Source: SAR324 cluster bacterium (GTDB taxonomy: Bacteria > SAR324 > NAC60-12). From it: DNA of 64,000 bases. Where the stretch lies: the NCBI GenBank assembly GCA_015232315.1, contig JADFZZ010000010.1:1-64000 (forward strand), in the 5' to 3' direction. Positions 43,679 to 52,819 of the stretch are shown here, piece by piece. Numbering within the stretch: position 1 is the first letter of the stretch; the number at the start of each line of letters is the position of its first letter. The notes below the pieces were generated by a model. That model was not told the DNA's origin. It worked only from the letters and a program-made list of their open reading frames with translations, and searched no databases. The translations under genes and the position numbers were made by a program.

Positions 43679-44656
43679 ATGCTCAATATCCGACTCATGC
43701 GCCTGTTATCACGAATTATCCGTTCCTACTGGTTATGGTTGCTGATATTTGCCCTATCCGGCGTTTATGCGGGCTTCAATCTCAGAGATTTTGCCTGGAA
43801 CAAAGGCTGTGTGCGGCTGGCTCATGATCTTGAACCGGCCCTGAACATTCCTGAAAAGCAGGACCATATCTTCTTTCTGGCCATCGGTGATACCGGCACA
43901 GGGGATGAAAACCAGCAAGCAGTGGCAAACAGCATGCAAAAGCTATGTGAGGCGCAAACCTGTGATTTTATCCTGCTACTTGGAGATAACTTTTATGAAA
44001 AGGGAATAAAATCCATCCGGGATAAAAAATTTAAACGTCTGTTTGAACAACCTTATCGCAACCTCAACCTGCCATTTCTGGTGACGCTGGGAAATCATGA
44101 TGTGAAGGGCGATGCCATGGCCCAGGTCCTGAAAACTTTGAGCAGTGATAAATGGAATATGCCCAATATTCATTATCAGACCTCAGCGGGTCCCGCGCAG
44201 ATTTATTCCGTCAATGGGATATGCCATCTTTCAGGAATGCAGTGGTTGTGGCAACATTTGAGACAAGACCGTCCCTGGAATATCGTATTTTCACATTATC
44301 CCATTTATTCCAGTGGCGCTCATGGGGATCATGATTTCAGTATCCGTACCTTGTGGCAGGCTCTTTTCGCCAACAACGTGGATGTTTATGTTTCAGGACA
44401 TGATCATTATCTGGCCCATCTGCAACAAAACGGCGATCGCACGGAATATGTTGTGAGTGGTGCCGGGGGGCAGTCTTATGCGAAGAATATGAACAAAAGT
44501 ATAAAACTGCCGACATCCTCAGCGGCTGAAACCCGTTTTTACGCAATGGGACCAGGCTTCACTTCGTTTGAAGTGGAACCAGACCATTTAACCCTGCGGT
44601 TTTATGACCGGGAGGGCCATCAAATTTATGAATATCTGAAACAACGAACTCAATAA
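43679..44656 (+). CDS. Purple-acid-phosphatase-like metallophosphoesterase
   Basis: The protein is about 325 residues using ATG 43679. An earlier in-frame ATG (43601) would add 26 residues, and ATG 43697 is a third option; no clear ribosome site decides. A membrane or signal segment (about 13-32) is followed by the five metallophosphoesterase motifs: IGDTGTGDE, LLGDNFYEKG, TLGNHDVKGD, VFSHYPIY and VSGHDHYLAH. This order and TGTGDE are typical of tartrate-resistant acid phosphatases. It probably acts in the periplasm on phosphate monoesters. It starts divergently from the lipoprotein gene across about 245 bases. Confidence 0.82.
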   Translation: MLNIRLMRLLSRIIRSYWLWLLIFALSGVYAGFNLRDFAWNKGCVRLAHDLEPALNIPEKQDHIFFLAIGDTGTGDENQQAVANSMQKLCEAQTCDFILLLGDNFYEKGIKSIRDKKFKRLFEQPYRNLNLPFLVTLGNHDVKGDAMAQVLKTLSSDKWNMPNIHYQTSAGPAQIYSVNGICHLSGMQWLWQHLRQDRPWNIVFSHYPIYSSGAHGDHDFSIRTLWQALFANNVDVYVSGHDHYLAHLQQNGDRTEYVVSGAGGQSYAKNMNKSIKLPTSSAAETRFYAMGPGFTSFEVEPDHLTLRFYDREGHQIYEYLKQRTQ

Positions 44657-44675
44657 ACCCCGTCAAACGGTTTCT

Positions 44676-46232
44676 ATGGCTATAAAAATTCTGTTTGTGG
44701 ATGACGAACCAGACTGGAGGTTTCTGATTAACGCCAATTTCCAGAATCGTATCAAAAATCATGAATATGAATTCCTGTTCGCGGAGGACGGTGTGGACGC
44801 GCTGGAGAAGATTCAGAAAAATTCAGATCTGGATCTGGTTGTGACGGATATCCGCATGCCCAGGATGGATGGTCTCACGCTGATGTCGCATCTTCATCAG
44901 ATGGAATTGCCGTTGCGGACCATCATTGTTTCAGCCAATGATGAAATTAAAAATATTCGCTTTGCCATGAATCAGGGGGCCTATGATTTTCTTGTCAAAC
45001 CCCTGGATTTTGAAGACATGGCCCGAACCATCCAGAAATGCGCGGCAGATGTCAGACGTGAAAAATTACAGCGCTCCCTGATTGCGCAGGCGGAAACGTC
45101 GATCATGGAAGAAGAAGAGCGATACCGCTCACTGATTGAACAATTGCCCGATGGCATCATCATCAAAGACAAAGAAATCACCTATGTCAATCAGGCTGGC
45201 ATGCGGATCCTTCATACGGCTTCTCCTGAAATGCTCATCGGCAAACATTTTTCAGAATTATGTGATGACGCCACCAAACAAGTCATGAGAGAGCGTCTTC
45301 AAAAAATCCAGGGTCCCGGAGAAGTGGCCTTTTATGACAATGTTCCGCTGAAATGCGTGGATGGGATTTTTATCACAACCAATGTCCGCATTATTCCTTT
45401 TTTTTACAAGGGAAACCTTCAAAAAATGATCATCTTCACCGATATTACTGAACTTAAAAAAACCGAAGCGATGCTCAAACGTGAAGAGATCGCCAGAGAA
45501 GCCGCTGAACAGGCCGGACAATTGAAAGATGAATTCATGGGTTATCTGGCACACGAACTCCGCACGCCACTGAACACGGTGCTGGCCAATGTCAGTTTTC
45601 TGGAACTTTCGCTGGATGATGATGAATTTCTTCAGGAAGAAGGATTGACTCAGACAGATCTGATTCACCGGATCAAACAAGGCGGAGAGATTCTGCATAA
45701 ACTGATTCAGAACATTCTTGAACTGCAGAAACTGGAATCAGGCAAGATTCCAATGCGCTTTAGAACAACCGATTTGAATCCGCTAGTGCGGAATGTTGTG
45801 GATAGTTTTGCCACCATGTCCCGGCAAAAAGGACTTCAACTGCATTTTGAAAGCACTGTGGCCAATTGCGCGACGGTGCTGGATGAATCTCATTTTGCCC
45901 AGGTCATCAGGAATCTTGTGGGGAATGCCATAAAATTCACCCGTTTCGGTAAAGTGGAAGTCACCTTGAGTTGTACGGAAAATGAGGTGCTGGTTGCCGT
46001 TAAAGATACCGGTTGCGGCGTACCTCAGGCTGATTTGAAAAATATTTTCAACCGGTTTGAACAGGTGCGACGCAAACAGCACGAACAGCAGGGAGTGGGA
46101 CTTGGTTTAACTTACTGCCGGCATGTGATCAGTCTGCATCAGGGAACCATTGATTTGCAGAGTGAAGAAAACAGGGGAAGCACTTTCACCATAAGAATTC
46201 CCCGTGATTTAGCGGCAACTCACCCTGAATGA
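44676..46232 (+). CDS. Hybrid kinase: receiver-PAS-HisKA-HATPase
   Basis: A 518-residue cytoplasmic protein. Receiver (about 3-120; FVDDEPDWR acidic pocket, Asp near 55 in VVTDIRMPRMDG, DFLVKPLDF). PAS domain (about 150-265; PDGIIIKDKEITYVNQAG). HisKA with HELRTPLNT (His near 293). ATPase with RNLVGNAIKFT (N box), VKDTGCGVP (G1), and GLGLTYCRHVI (G2). Receiver-first kinases usually pass signals between two-component systems. It lies 19 bases downstream of the metallophosphatase gene. Its last 13 bases overlap the converging lipoprotein gene. Confidence 0.93.
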   Translation: MAIKILFVDDEPDWRFLINANFQNRIKNHEYEFLFAEDGVDALEKIQKNSDLDLVVTDIRMPRMDGLTLMSHLHQMELPLRTIIVSANDEIKNIRFAMNQGAYDFLVKPLDFEDMARTIQKCAADVRREKLQRSLIAQAETSIMEEEERYRSLIEQLPDGIIIKDKEITYVNQAGMRILHTASPEMLIGKHFSELCDDATKQVMRERLQKIQGPGEVAFYDNVPLKCVDGIFITTNVRIIPFFYKGNLQKMIIFTDITELKKTEAMLKREEIAREAAEQAGQLKDEFMGYLAHELRTPLNTVLANVSFLELSLDDDEFLQEEGLTQTDLIHRIKQGGEILHKLIQNILELQKLESGKIPMRFRTTDLNPLVRNVVDSFATMSRQKGLQLHFESTVANCATVLDESHFAQVIRNLVGNAIKFTRFGKVEVTLSCTENEVLVAVKDTGCGVPQADLKNIFNRFEQVRRKQHEQQGVGLGLTYCRHVISLHQGTIDLQSEENRGSTFTIRIPRDLAATHPE

Positions 46233-47047
46233 ACTTCTTTTAATTTCTCAATCCAGTTGGAAATCTTGTGAATGACCTGCTGTTTTTGCTCGCTGTTTAA
46301 AATATCTGGCAACGACAATACCAGGATTTTTATCGGTGCCATCACCTCCGGCAGAGGTTCATAACGACGGTTGATAAAAACTTCTGTTAAATCATTTCTG
46401 AGTTCCTCAGCAGAAGCATGATTACGCAACAGTTGAACCATAGCCTGTTGGTTTTTCTGAAGTTGATTCAACCAGATATCATAGTGATCAGGCACAGCAC
46501 GGATCAGGCTTTCAATTTTATTATGCTGCTCCCGATCCAGAGAATCCACCCAATCTTCCATGATTTCAAAAAACTTTTCTACGCGATAGTCCATTCTTTC
46601 TTCAGGAGTTTTTTCCATAATTTCCAGATACTCCTCGTTGTTTTTGACCAATTCTTTTTCAAAATAATCCACCTGTTCCGGATTCAGCATGACCATCAAT
46701 TGAACCGAATCATCAAGGATTCTGGAATAGATCATGGTGATCTGGGTGTGCCATTCCTCCATAAACCAGCCGATATCCTCTTCAGCAATTCCAGCTTCAA
46801 GGCGTTGTTTGACCTGTTCCAGAAACTCAATGTTCAGGGGAATAGCTTCCTGTCGATGCCAAATCAAATGCGTCCTGATTCGAGGTTCCAGAAAATCTTT
46901 CTGTTCGCGGGTTAAATCAAAATAATCATCAATCCGCCACATCAACAGATGATCGGCCTGACCATACCACCAATAATTGGAACACCCGGCAATCAATCCT
47001 GCCGCTATGAATAAAAAAACAAATACACGTAATTTTCTGAGACGCAT
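46220..47047 (-). CDS. DUF6279-like lipoprotein
   Basis: The protein is about 275 residues from ATG 47047, preferred to TTG 47062 because GAGGAA lies seven bases upstream. Lipobox LIAGCSN near residue 20. The mature start YWWYGQADHLLMWRIDDYFDLT is the hallmark of the DUF6279 lipoproteins. The rest is helical and charged. Function unknown; outer- or inner-membrane anchoring by lipid is expected. Its 3' end overlaps the converging kinase gene by 13 bases. Confidence 0.7.
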   Translation of the reverse strand: MRLRKLRVFVFLFIAAGLIAGCSNYWWYGQADHLLMWRIDDYFDLTREQKDFLEPRIRTHLIWHRQEAIPLNIEFLEQVKQRLEAGIAEEDIGWFMEEWHTQITMIYSRILDDSVQLMVMLNPEQVDYFEKELVKNNEEYLEIMEKTPEERMDYRVEKFFEIMEDWVDSLDREQHNKIESLIRAVPDHYDIWLNQLQKNQQAMVQLLRNHASAEELRNDLTEVFINRRYEPLPEVMAPIKILVLSLPDILNSEQKQQVIHKISNWIEKLKEVHSG

Positions 47048-47203
47048 GGGCCAATTCCTCAAAAATATTTAAAAAAGCGGGACACTATCATGTTTGATGC
47101 CGAACTAACTTGAGAGTCTTAAACATAAAATGCTAGTTCAGAACTGTCGATACCGTTCACAATCATGATGAACAATTTTTATAAACTGCAGATGGAGGTC
47201 CTT

Positions 47204-47692
47204 ATGAAAAAGACAGGAATGTTGATGATTGCTGGTTTATTGATGTCAAGTCTGGTCTATGCCAATTCACCAACAGGATGTGGTATCCCCTCTCATGTGT
47301 TATCAAAGGATAAAGGAATCAGTGGCGCATTGAACTTTATCATCAACATCACAACATCCTTCCCGCTCTATGCTTCAAGCACCCTGTTTGGAACATCCAA
47401 CTGTCAGGGCCTGGCCATCAATGACTATCGTGAAGACTACGTTCGACAAAACTATGTGGTTCTCATGGAAGAAGCTTCACAAGGGAGCGGTTACCATTGG
47501 GAAGCCCTGTCACAACTTGCGGGTTGTCAAAAAGGAGCGGTTCAACCACTCCTGATTCAGGCACACGAATCGTTTGAACAACTCTTTGTGGAAACCGCAG
47601 AAATGAGCAGGGAATCTCTGTTTTTGAATAAACTCAAACAGGTGATCGAGCAACATCCTCAACTTTCAGGTCAATGCCAATGGGTGTCCTGA
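47204..47692 (+). CDS. DUF3015-like secreted protein
   Basis: The product (162 residues) starts at ATG 47204 with GGAGGT four bases upstream. A signal peptide (1-21, ending VYA) is followed by CGIPSHVLSKDKG and an internal STLFGTSNC, both typical of DUF3015 proteins, which have a conserved Cys pair and a small periplasmic domain. Function is unknown. It is monocistronic and converges with the GT2 gene. Confidence 0.65.
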   Translation: MKKTGMLMIAGLLMSSLVYANSPTGCGIPSHVLSKDKGISGALNFIINITTSFPLYASSTLFGTSNCQGLAINDYREDYVRQNYVVLMEEASQGSGYHWEALSQLAGCQKGAVQPLLIQAHESFEQLFVETAEMSRESLFLNKLKQVIEQHPQLSGQCQWVS

Positions 47693-47702
47693 GTTGTTTT
47701 TG

Positions 47703-47727
47703 GTAAGCGTTCAGTCGTCAGCTTTTG
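47703..47727. repeat. Truncated copy of the GTAAGCGTTCAGC repeat
   Basis: GTAAGCGTTCAGT at 47703-47715 followed by CGTCAGCTTTTG resembles the left end of the copy at 57067 for about 25 bases. The rest of the element is missing. Confidence 0.55.
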
Positions 47728-47729
47728 AG

Positions 47730-47757
47730 GGGGAGTACTGTGTCTTTTCTACTCCCC
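47730..47757. terminator. Hairpin between converging genes
   Basis: GGGGAGTA (47730-47737) pairs perfectly with TACTCCCC (47750-47757) across a 12-base loop. It lies between the converging DUF3015 and GT2 genes. No T-tract follows on either side, so an intrinsic terminator is possible but not typical. Confidence 0.4.
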
Positions 47758-47780
47758 GGAACTTACGATTGACGAGTATT

Positions 47781-48809
47781 TCAGATCATCTGAAAATACT
47801 CCCTGTTTTCTTGAAGCCCCTGTTTTCTCAACTCAGATTTGATGAGTTCAATGGATTCGCTCGACAATGCCAGCAGGATCCTGACGCGATGTTTGTCTTC
47901 AGGCATCCAGGAAGCGATCGGTTCCTGCTGGTGACTGGCAGGAATTCCCATGACTGTCCGGTCAGGCGGTCCCTGCAGATTATCCACAAACCGTTGCACA
48001 GCAATTCCTGAAGCTATGAGACTTCGGGCAAGTTCCCTGCCGGAGGGGCCGGTTCCAAAAATGACTGGATAGTGATCCTGTGAGACAAGTCCGCTTTGAA
48101 GAAGATAGTGGACTTTGGCGTTGAACATGGCTGGACGCTTGTATTCTGCTCTGACCCGGGACAGTCGTTCGGGAGAATCACGTTTATCAACCAGAACTTC
48201 AGGAATTTTGCCAAACTTCGAGCCTGCAAGAAAAGCCCTGAGCAGGAAATCATAATCTTCTGCCCAGCCATGGTCTTCATAGCCCTTCAGCGATTCAAAC
48301 AGTTCACGCCGCCCGAGAAAAGTCGGATGCATGATGGGAGATTCCATAAAAATGGATGCGCAAATATCTTCATGAGATTGCAACTGGTTGCTCCAGTTCA
48401 TGTATTTCAATGCATTTGCTGAAAGAGTGCCTGCTTCACAAAACAGCGCCACCAAACTGCCGCACAAATCAACATGGGGATTTGTTTCCATGAAGTGGAC
48501 CTGTTTTTCCAGACGATCAGGTCGCATCAGGTCGTCACCATCCATCCGGGCAATCAAAGTCCCATGGCATTGAGACAGTCCCGCATTGAGGGCATTGACA
48601 ATTCCTCCATTTTTTTCAATGGATACAACAATCAACCTTGAATCATTCTGATTTCCAAGCAATTCAGGGGTGGAATCATTGGAACCATCATCCACAACAA
48701 CCAGTTCAAAGTCATGGAATGTCTGCTTCCAGATACTGTTCAGGCAAGCAGTCAGTGTGGTTTCATCGTTATACACCGGCATCACAATTGAAACTGCGGG
48801 TTGATTCAT
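47781..48809 (-). CDS. GT2 family glycosyltransferase
   Basis: A 342-residue protein whose N-terminal 210 residues form a GT-A fold: VSIVMPVYNDETTL, LVVVDDGSNDST, and the metal motif ARMDGDDLMRP. The later WAEDYDFLLRA is the acceptor-side EDxD/E region. The C-terminal 90 residues include VIFGTGPSGRELARSL, which looks like a nucleotide-binding Rossmann strand-loop and is unusual for this family. The product is probably a cytoplasmic or membrane-associated sugar transferase for surface glycans. Not adjacent to the other polysaccharide genes. Confidence 0.82.
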   Translation of the reverse strand: MNQPAVSIVMPVYNDETTLTACLNSIWKQTFHDFELVVVDDGSNDSTPELLGNQNDSRLIVVSIEKNGGIVNALNAGLSQCHGTLIARMDGDDLMRPDRLEKQVHFMETNPHVDLCGSLVALFCEAGTLSANALKYMNWSNQLQSHEDICASIFMESPIMHPTFLGRRELFESLKGYEDHGWAEDYDFLLRAFLAGSKFGKIPEVLVDKRDSPERLSRVRAEYKRPAMFNAKVHYLLQSGLVSQDHYPVIFGTGPSGRELARSLIASGIAVQRFVDNLQGPPDRTVMGIPASHQQEPIASWMPEDKHRVRILLALSSESIELIKSELRKQGLQENREYFQMI

Positions 48810-49151
48810 CGGAATTCCAAGGGAGAATAGAAATGTGTGTAATCAGGATTGGAGACGTCTGTTGTCAGATGTGGTCTGATAAACCGTAGCCGCTGTTTTT
48901 TGGCAAGTTGAAAGTAGATACCCCCGGAATGACACTATGCGATGGATTGAACCGGTTGCTGTCACCAGAAAATTCACAGCAGGAAAAAAAATGACTTCAG
49001 TAACATTGACCCTGAGCTTCATTTACTATATTGCTATTGGGCGTCGCTAACTGATAAAAGAAGGTTAACTTTGGACGATTTTAAATTTTGACTGGAACTT
49101 GTTATGCATAAGTAACATTTTTTCCAAAGAATTTATTTTTTGAGAAATGCT
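48810..49151. other. 342-base gap without a supported gene
   Basis: Divergent spacer between the GT2 gene and the calcium-loop gene. TTGACC near 49013 with TATTGC 17 bases later is a weak promoter candidate. Only very short frames are present. No repeat from the families found elsewhere was recognised. Confidence 0.5.
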
Positions 49152-49424
49152 ATGTCAGCTCATGGAAGAGTTATTTTCGCTAATTTAATTGATGCCAATG
49201 GAGATGGCGCCATTGATATGGTGTCGTTTCTGGATGAAAAAGGCAGCATTGGTCTGGCTGTTGACAGTACGGGGAATGGAAAAATTGATAAGGTTTATGT
49301 TTTCCAGGATGTTACCGGTGATGGCAAGATGGATTCGGATGATGAAGTTCTGCTGCTCAACAAGGCCAATGAACTCGTGGCTGACACGGCAAATCCACAA
49401 AATCCAAGACTCATAAGTTTTTAA
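49152..49424 (+). CDS. Small protein with three EF-hand/dockerin-like calcium loops
   Basis: A 90-residue protein from ATG 49152 (GAGAA five bases upstream); an in-frame TTG at 49140 is less likely. It has three evenly spaced loops of the DxNGDGxID type: DANGDGAIDMV, DSTGNGKIDKV and DVTGDGKMDSDDE. These match the acidic loop consensus of EF-hands and dockerin repeats, about 20 residues apart. No signal peptide or Cys is seen. Calcium binding is likely; partner unknown. It is 29 bases upstream of the receiver-domain gene. Confidence 0.65.
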   Translation: MSAHGRVIFANLIDANGDGAIDMVSFLDEKGSIGLAVDSTGNGKIDKVYVFQDVTGDGKMDSDDEVLLLNKANELVADTANPQNPRLISF

Positions 49425-49453
49425 TTTCATGTATTTTTATTAAGTTACAGCTC

Positions 49454-50287
49454 ATGTTGAATGCCATCAAAATAACGGTTATTTCCGATCAGCGAGAAAT
49501 ACAGAATGAGCTTGTTTCCATGATGGAAACGATGCCCTATTCTCTGGAGCCACCCATGGACGTGGAGGACTTCGTTGGTGGAAAAGTGATCCGATCTCAT
49601 ATTCTGCTGATCCATCTCACTAAAGATAATTACACCGCCGCAATCGCAAGCTCCGGAACATTTCTTGATAATACAGGAAATGCTATTTTATTTCTGACTG
49701 ATCAATTTGATCAGGAGGTGATTAGCCGTGCCCGATCGGCCACTCATTCAGGGTTTCTGATATTTCCATTACACTCACAGCAACTTCAGGCATCTCTTGA
49801 AACCATCATCCATGCGAATCCCCAATTCACACAACAGAACAAATCCTTGAACACGGCTCCACCGGTTCATGACATCTACGAAAAAAGTATTGCTGAAAAC
49901 TCATCTTTCAGGGCGTTGAAACACAAAACGATCCTGCTGGTTGAAGATGATGAAAACAATGCGTTCACCTTGAAAGTCATCCTTGAATCGCATGGCATGA
50001 CGGTTCATAGCCGATCCAATGGGAAGGAAGCACTTCAGTTTCTGAGGGAACAGGGCCTTGTGGATCTGGTGTTGATGGATATCATGATGCCTGTCATGGA
50101 TGGATATGAGGCCATGCGTGAGATCCGTAAACAAACCATATTTCAAAAAATGCCCATCATCGCACTGACCGCCAAAATCATGAAATCTGAAGTTTCCAGA
50201 TGCATTGAATCTGGCGCAAGCGATTATTTCCCCAAACCCATTGATGTGGATCGACTGCTTTCCCGTCTCAAAATCTGGCTTTATTAG
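49454..50287 (+). CDS. Response regulator with degenerate N-terminal receiver
   Basis: A 277-residue protein of two receiver-like folds. The C-terminal one (about 155-277) is intact: LLVEDDENN, LMDIMMPVMDG with the phospho-Asp, IALTAK and DYFPKPID. The N-terminal one (about 5-125) keeps the fold pattern (ITVISDQREIQ, ILFLTD, GFLIFPLHS) but the phospho-Asp position reads LLIHL and the Lys of the KP motif is lost. It thus has a pseudo-receiver plus a working receiver and no output domain. It may act as a phosphorylation-switched adaptor. It follows the calcium-loop gene by 29 bases. Confidence 0.8.
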   Translation: MLNAIKITVISDQREIQNELVSMMETMPYSLEPPMDVEDFVGGKVIRSHILLIHLTKDNYTAAIASSGTFLDNTGNAILFLTDQFDQEVISRARSATHSGFLIFPLHSQQLQASLETIIHANPQFTQQNKSLNTAPPVHDIYEKSIAENSSFRALKHKTILLVEDDENNAFTLKVILESHGMTVHSRSNGKEALQFLREQGLVDLVLMDIMMPVMDGYEAMREIRKQTIFQKMPIIALTAKIMKSEVSRCIESGASDYFPKPIDVDRLLSRLKIWLY

Positions 50288-50309
50288 TCAGTGCTCACAA
50301 ATTACTGCC

Positions 50310-50684
50310 GTGAAGTTGCTCATCACTTTTTTTTTACTGATTGTCCCACTGATTGAAATTGGTTTATTAATCCAGTTATCCAGAATCATGCCGGTTGTCA
50401 GCATTTTTTTGGTCTGTGGTATCACTGCGCTTCTGGGATTATGGCTGATGCGCAACGAAAATTACACCATCTGGACGTTGATTGAGTCAGATATTCAAAA
50501 TCAGCGACTTCCGTCTGAAGAAATACTGAATGATTTTCTGGTATGGTTCAGTGGACTGATTTTGCTGTTACCCGGTTTGCTCACAGACGGCCTTGGTATC
50601 ATGCTGATTTTTCCTGAAATCAGAAAAACGCTCATTGAAGCCACCAGAAAATTTCTGAAAAACAAATTTCAGATGTCGCAATAA
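50310..50684 (+). CDS. fxsA: FxsA family membrane protein
   Basis: The protein is about 124 residues from GTG 50310. The upstream frame overlaps the previous gene and adds no family similarity, while this start gives LLITFFLLIVPLIEIGLLIQ, the usual FxsA opening. Further features are a second helix and LLLLPGLLTDGLGIMLIFP, the third family motif. FxsA is an inner-membrane protein that in E. coli relieves exclusion of phage T7 by F plasmids; its normal role is unclear. It lies 22 bases after the receiver gene. Confidence 0.85.
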   Translation: MKLLITFFLLIVPLIEIGLLIQLSRIMPVVSIFLVCGITALLGLWLMRNENYTIWTLIESDIQNQRLPSEEILNDFLVWFSGLILLLPGLLTDGLGIMLIFPEIRKTLIEATRKFLKNKFQMSQ

Positions 50685-50728
50685 TAATGACCTGGTTAAG
50701 AACCGGGTGGAAACCCTTGTGGACGCAT

Positions 50729-50757
50729 GTAGAGACTGGTTTGAAACCCGTCTCTAC
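50729..50757. repeat. 29-bp palindrome with GTAGAGAC arms
   Basis: GTAGAGAC (50729-50736) pairs with GTCTCTAC (50750-50757), and the centre TGGTTTGAAACCC also self-pairs (GGTTT/AAACC). Same outer arms as 2434-2461 with an unrelated but also palindromic centre. It lies between fxsA and ribE. Confidence 0.7.
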
Positions 50758-50805
50758 TGGTTATTTCTTTATACCCCCTAACCACTTTTTTATTTAAGGA
50801 TATTT

Positions 50806-51426
50806 ATGTTTACAGGAATCGTACAGGGAACCCGCCAGGTTTCAGAGGTTAAGCATCACTCAGGGATATGCCGCTTGACCATCCACTTGGAGGATCTGTC
50901 TGACCAGATCCGTAGAGGTGCCAGTGTTTCCGTCAACGGGGTCTGTCTGACGGTCGTGGATATCAGACAGAAGCATGTGGATTTTGATGTCATTCAGGAA
51001 ACACTGAGTCGAACTGGACTTGGAACCCTGCAAAATGGCGACAGAGTCAACATTGAACGGGCCTGCCATTATGGTGATGAAGTCGGTGGACATCAAGTTA
51101 CAGGACACATTGACACTGTCGGGACAATCCATCACATCATCCATACGCCGAATAACCGTGAGGTTTTTATCGCTATGGGCACACAATGGCAGAAATTTCT
51201 GATTCCCAAAGGCTGGATCTCGATTGATGGCATCAGCCTCACAGTGGTGCAGGTAGAAGCTGACCGGTTTTCAGTCTGCCTGATTCCTGAAACCCTGGAA
51301 CGAACCACCCTGGGCTTCAAGAAAGAAGGGGATTCTGTGAATCTGGAGTTTGACCATACCACCAAAGTGATTGTCCAGACGTTGGAAAGAATCCTGCCTC
51401 AATACCTCTCAGGAGCTACTTCCTGA
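50806..51426 (+). CDS. ribE: Riboflavin synthase alpha chain
   Basis: This 206-residue enzyme has two lumazine-binding repeats: MFTGIVQGTRQV opening the first (1-97), and VGGHQVTGHIDTVG opening the second. SVNGVCLTVV and SIDGISLTVV are the paired internal motifs. It converts two 6,7-dimethyl-8-ribityllumazine molecules to riboflavin. No FMN riboswitch-like sequence was recognised in the 121-base gap upstream; only the palindrome is there. Other rib genes are not adjacent. Confidence 0.95.
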   Translation: MFTGIVQGTRQVSEVKHHSGICRLTIHLEDLSDQIRRGASVSVNGVCLTVVDIRQKHVDFDVIQETLSRTGLGTLQNGDRVNIERACHYGDEVGGHQVTGHIDTVGTIHHIIHTPNNREVFIAMGTQWQKFLIPKGWISIDGISLTVVQVEADRFSVCLIPETLERTTLGFKKEGDSVNLEFDHTTKVIVQTLERILPQYLSGATS

Positions 51427-51434
51427 GTTTATTT

Positions 51435-51567
51435 GTAAGCGTTCAGCTTTTACAGCTTTCAGTGTTTATGTGCCTCAGAAGCCTTATGACTCAATAGCAG
51501 AAAATATCGTTTGACTTCCAGGCCTTGAGAATTCCTGAAAACTGATAGCTGACGGCTGAACGCTTAC
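51435..51567. repeat. MITE-like repeat, copy B (133 bp)
   Basis: Perfect inverted ends GTAAGCGTTCAGC (51435-51447) and GCTGAACGCTTAC (51555-51567). Interior shares long stretches with copies A and C. Non-coding, between ribE and mltA. Confidence 0.85.
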
Positions 51568-51589
51568 GTTAAATTTTTGAGAGAGCCTT

Positions 51590-52807
51590 ATGCGTTTTGC
51601 TGCACCCCTTGTATTTCTGTTCATGCTTCTGATTGGAATATCAGGCTGTACCGTGTCTCCGCAACCCGGGATTTATGCCTTGACGGATGAGGAGGTGGAG
51701 ACACTCCTGTTGACGGATGAACTGAATTTTGAAAGTCTCAGTCATGGGATTGAACGATCCATTCAATATTTTGACCGTCTTCCAGCGACCTCAACCTTTG
51801 ACTATGGAGAGTTGCAATATTCGGCTCAGGAAATGAAAGCGTCGATGCGACTGTTTCTGAATATCCTTGAAAATCAAAGCGATGATGAACGAATTGCCGG
51901 GATTAAGGAAAAATTTTTGTTTTTTGAAAGCCGGAATAACTCAGGAAACGCGTTTTTTACAGGTTATTATGAACCCTTACTGACAGGAAGTCTGGTGCCG
52001 TCAGAACAATACCCCGTGCCGATTTATGGGGTTCCAACTGATTTGATTACTGTGGATCTTGGCAAATTCAGCGATGAACTCAAAGGCAAACAGATTGTGG
52101 GCCGGCTGTCTCAGAACCAACTGATTCCGTTTGATGAACGTAAAGAAATTTCCTATCGTAACTCCTTGAATAACCGGGCCACCATTCTTGGCTATACGTT
52201 CAATCACATTGAGCTGTTCTTTTTACAGATTCAAGGTTCCGGTGTGTTGTTGCTGGATGATGGCTCGAAAGTCAGATTGAACTATGCGGGTCAGAATGGA
52301 CGATCCTACAAAGCAATCGGGGCCTTGCTCAAAGAAAAAATTCCTCCTGAAGAAATGTCGTTGCAATCATTAAAAAAATATTTGTATGAACATCCTGAGG
52401 AAGTGCCAAAAATTCTGTCCTTTAATCCCAGTTATACATTTTTCAGGATTGTGGAAGAAGGCCCTCTCGGAAATATTCAGGTGCCGCTGACCCCCGGACG
52501 CTCTGTAGCCATGGATCATCGACTCATCCCCAAAGGGAGTCTGGCGTTTATCGCAACCACCTATCCCGCCAAATATCTGGAAGGAACCGTAGCCGGCACA
52601 GCGGGACTGCGAGCCTTGCATCGTTACGTACTGGTGCAGGATACCGGAGGTGCGATCCGGGGCTATGGCAGAGCTGACATTTTTTGGGGGAATGGTGAAA
52701 CCGCCGAAAAAATTGCGGGTTATATGCAAAATGAGGGAAGGATCATTCTGCTGGTCGCGCGGAAAGAATTTCTGAATTCTGAGCCGTTTCCCCTTGCACA
52801 GCGATGA
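51590..52807 (+). CDS. mltA: Membrane-bound lytic murein transglycosylase A
   Basis: A 405-residue lipoprotein: lipobox GISGCTV near residue 20. The MltA barrel region shows GYYEPLLTGS, LFFLQIQGSGVL, and the 3D domain AMDHRLIPKGSLAFI then VQDTGGAIRGYGRADIFWGNG, which carries the catalytic Asp. It cleaves the glycan strands of peptidoglycan with formation of anhydro-muramic ends, acting at the outer membrane's inner face. Its stop is 12 bases from that of the converging MotB-like gene. Confidence 0.93.
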   Translation: MRFAAPLVFLFMLLIGISGCTVSPQPGIYALTDEEVETLLLTDELNFESLSHGIERSIQYFDRLPATSTFDYGELQYSAQEMKASMRLFLNILENQSDDERIAGIKEKFLFFESRNNSGNAFFTGYYEPLLTGSLVPSEQYPVPIYGVPTDLITVDLGKFSDELKGKQIVGRLSQNQLIPFDERKEISYRNSLNNRATILGYTFNHIELFFLQIQGSGVLLLDDGSKVRLNYAGQNGRSYKAIGALLKEKIPPEEMSLQSLKKYLYEHPEEVPKILSFNPSYTFFRIVEEGPLGNIQVPLTPGRSVAMDHRLIPKGSLAFIATTYPAKYLEGTVAGTAGLRALHRYVLVQDTGGAIRGYGRADIFWGNGETAEKIAGYMQNEGRIILLVARKEFLNSEPFPLAQR

Positions 52808-52819
52808 CTTTGGGACGAC

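Noticed and set aside
50685-50805. FMN riboswitch upstream of ribE
   Set aside because: The conserved RFN-element blocks were not recognised; the gap contains only a 29-bp palindrome.
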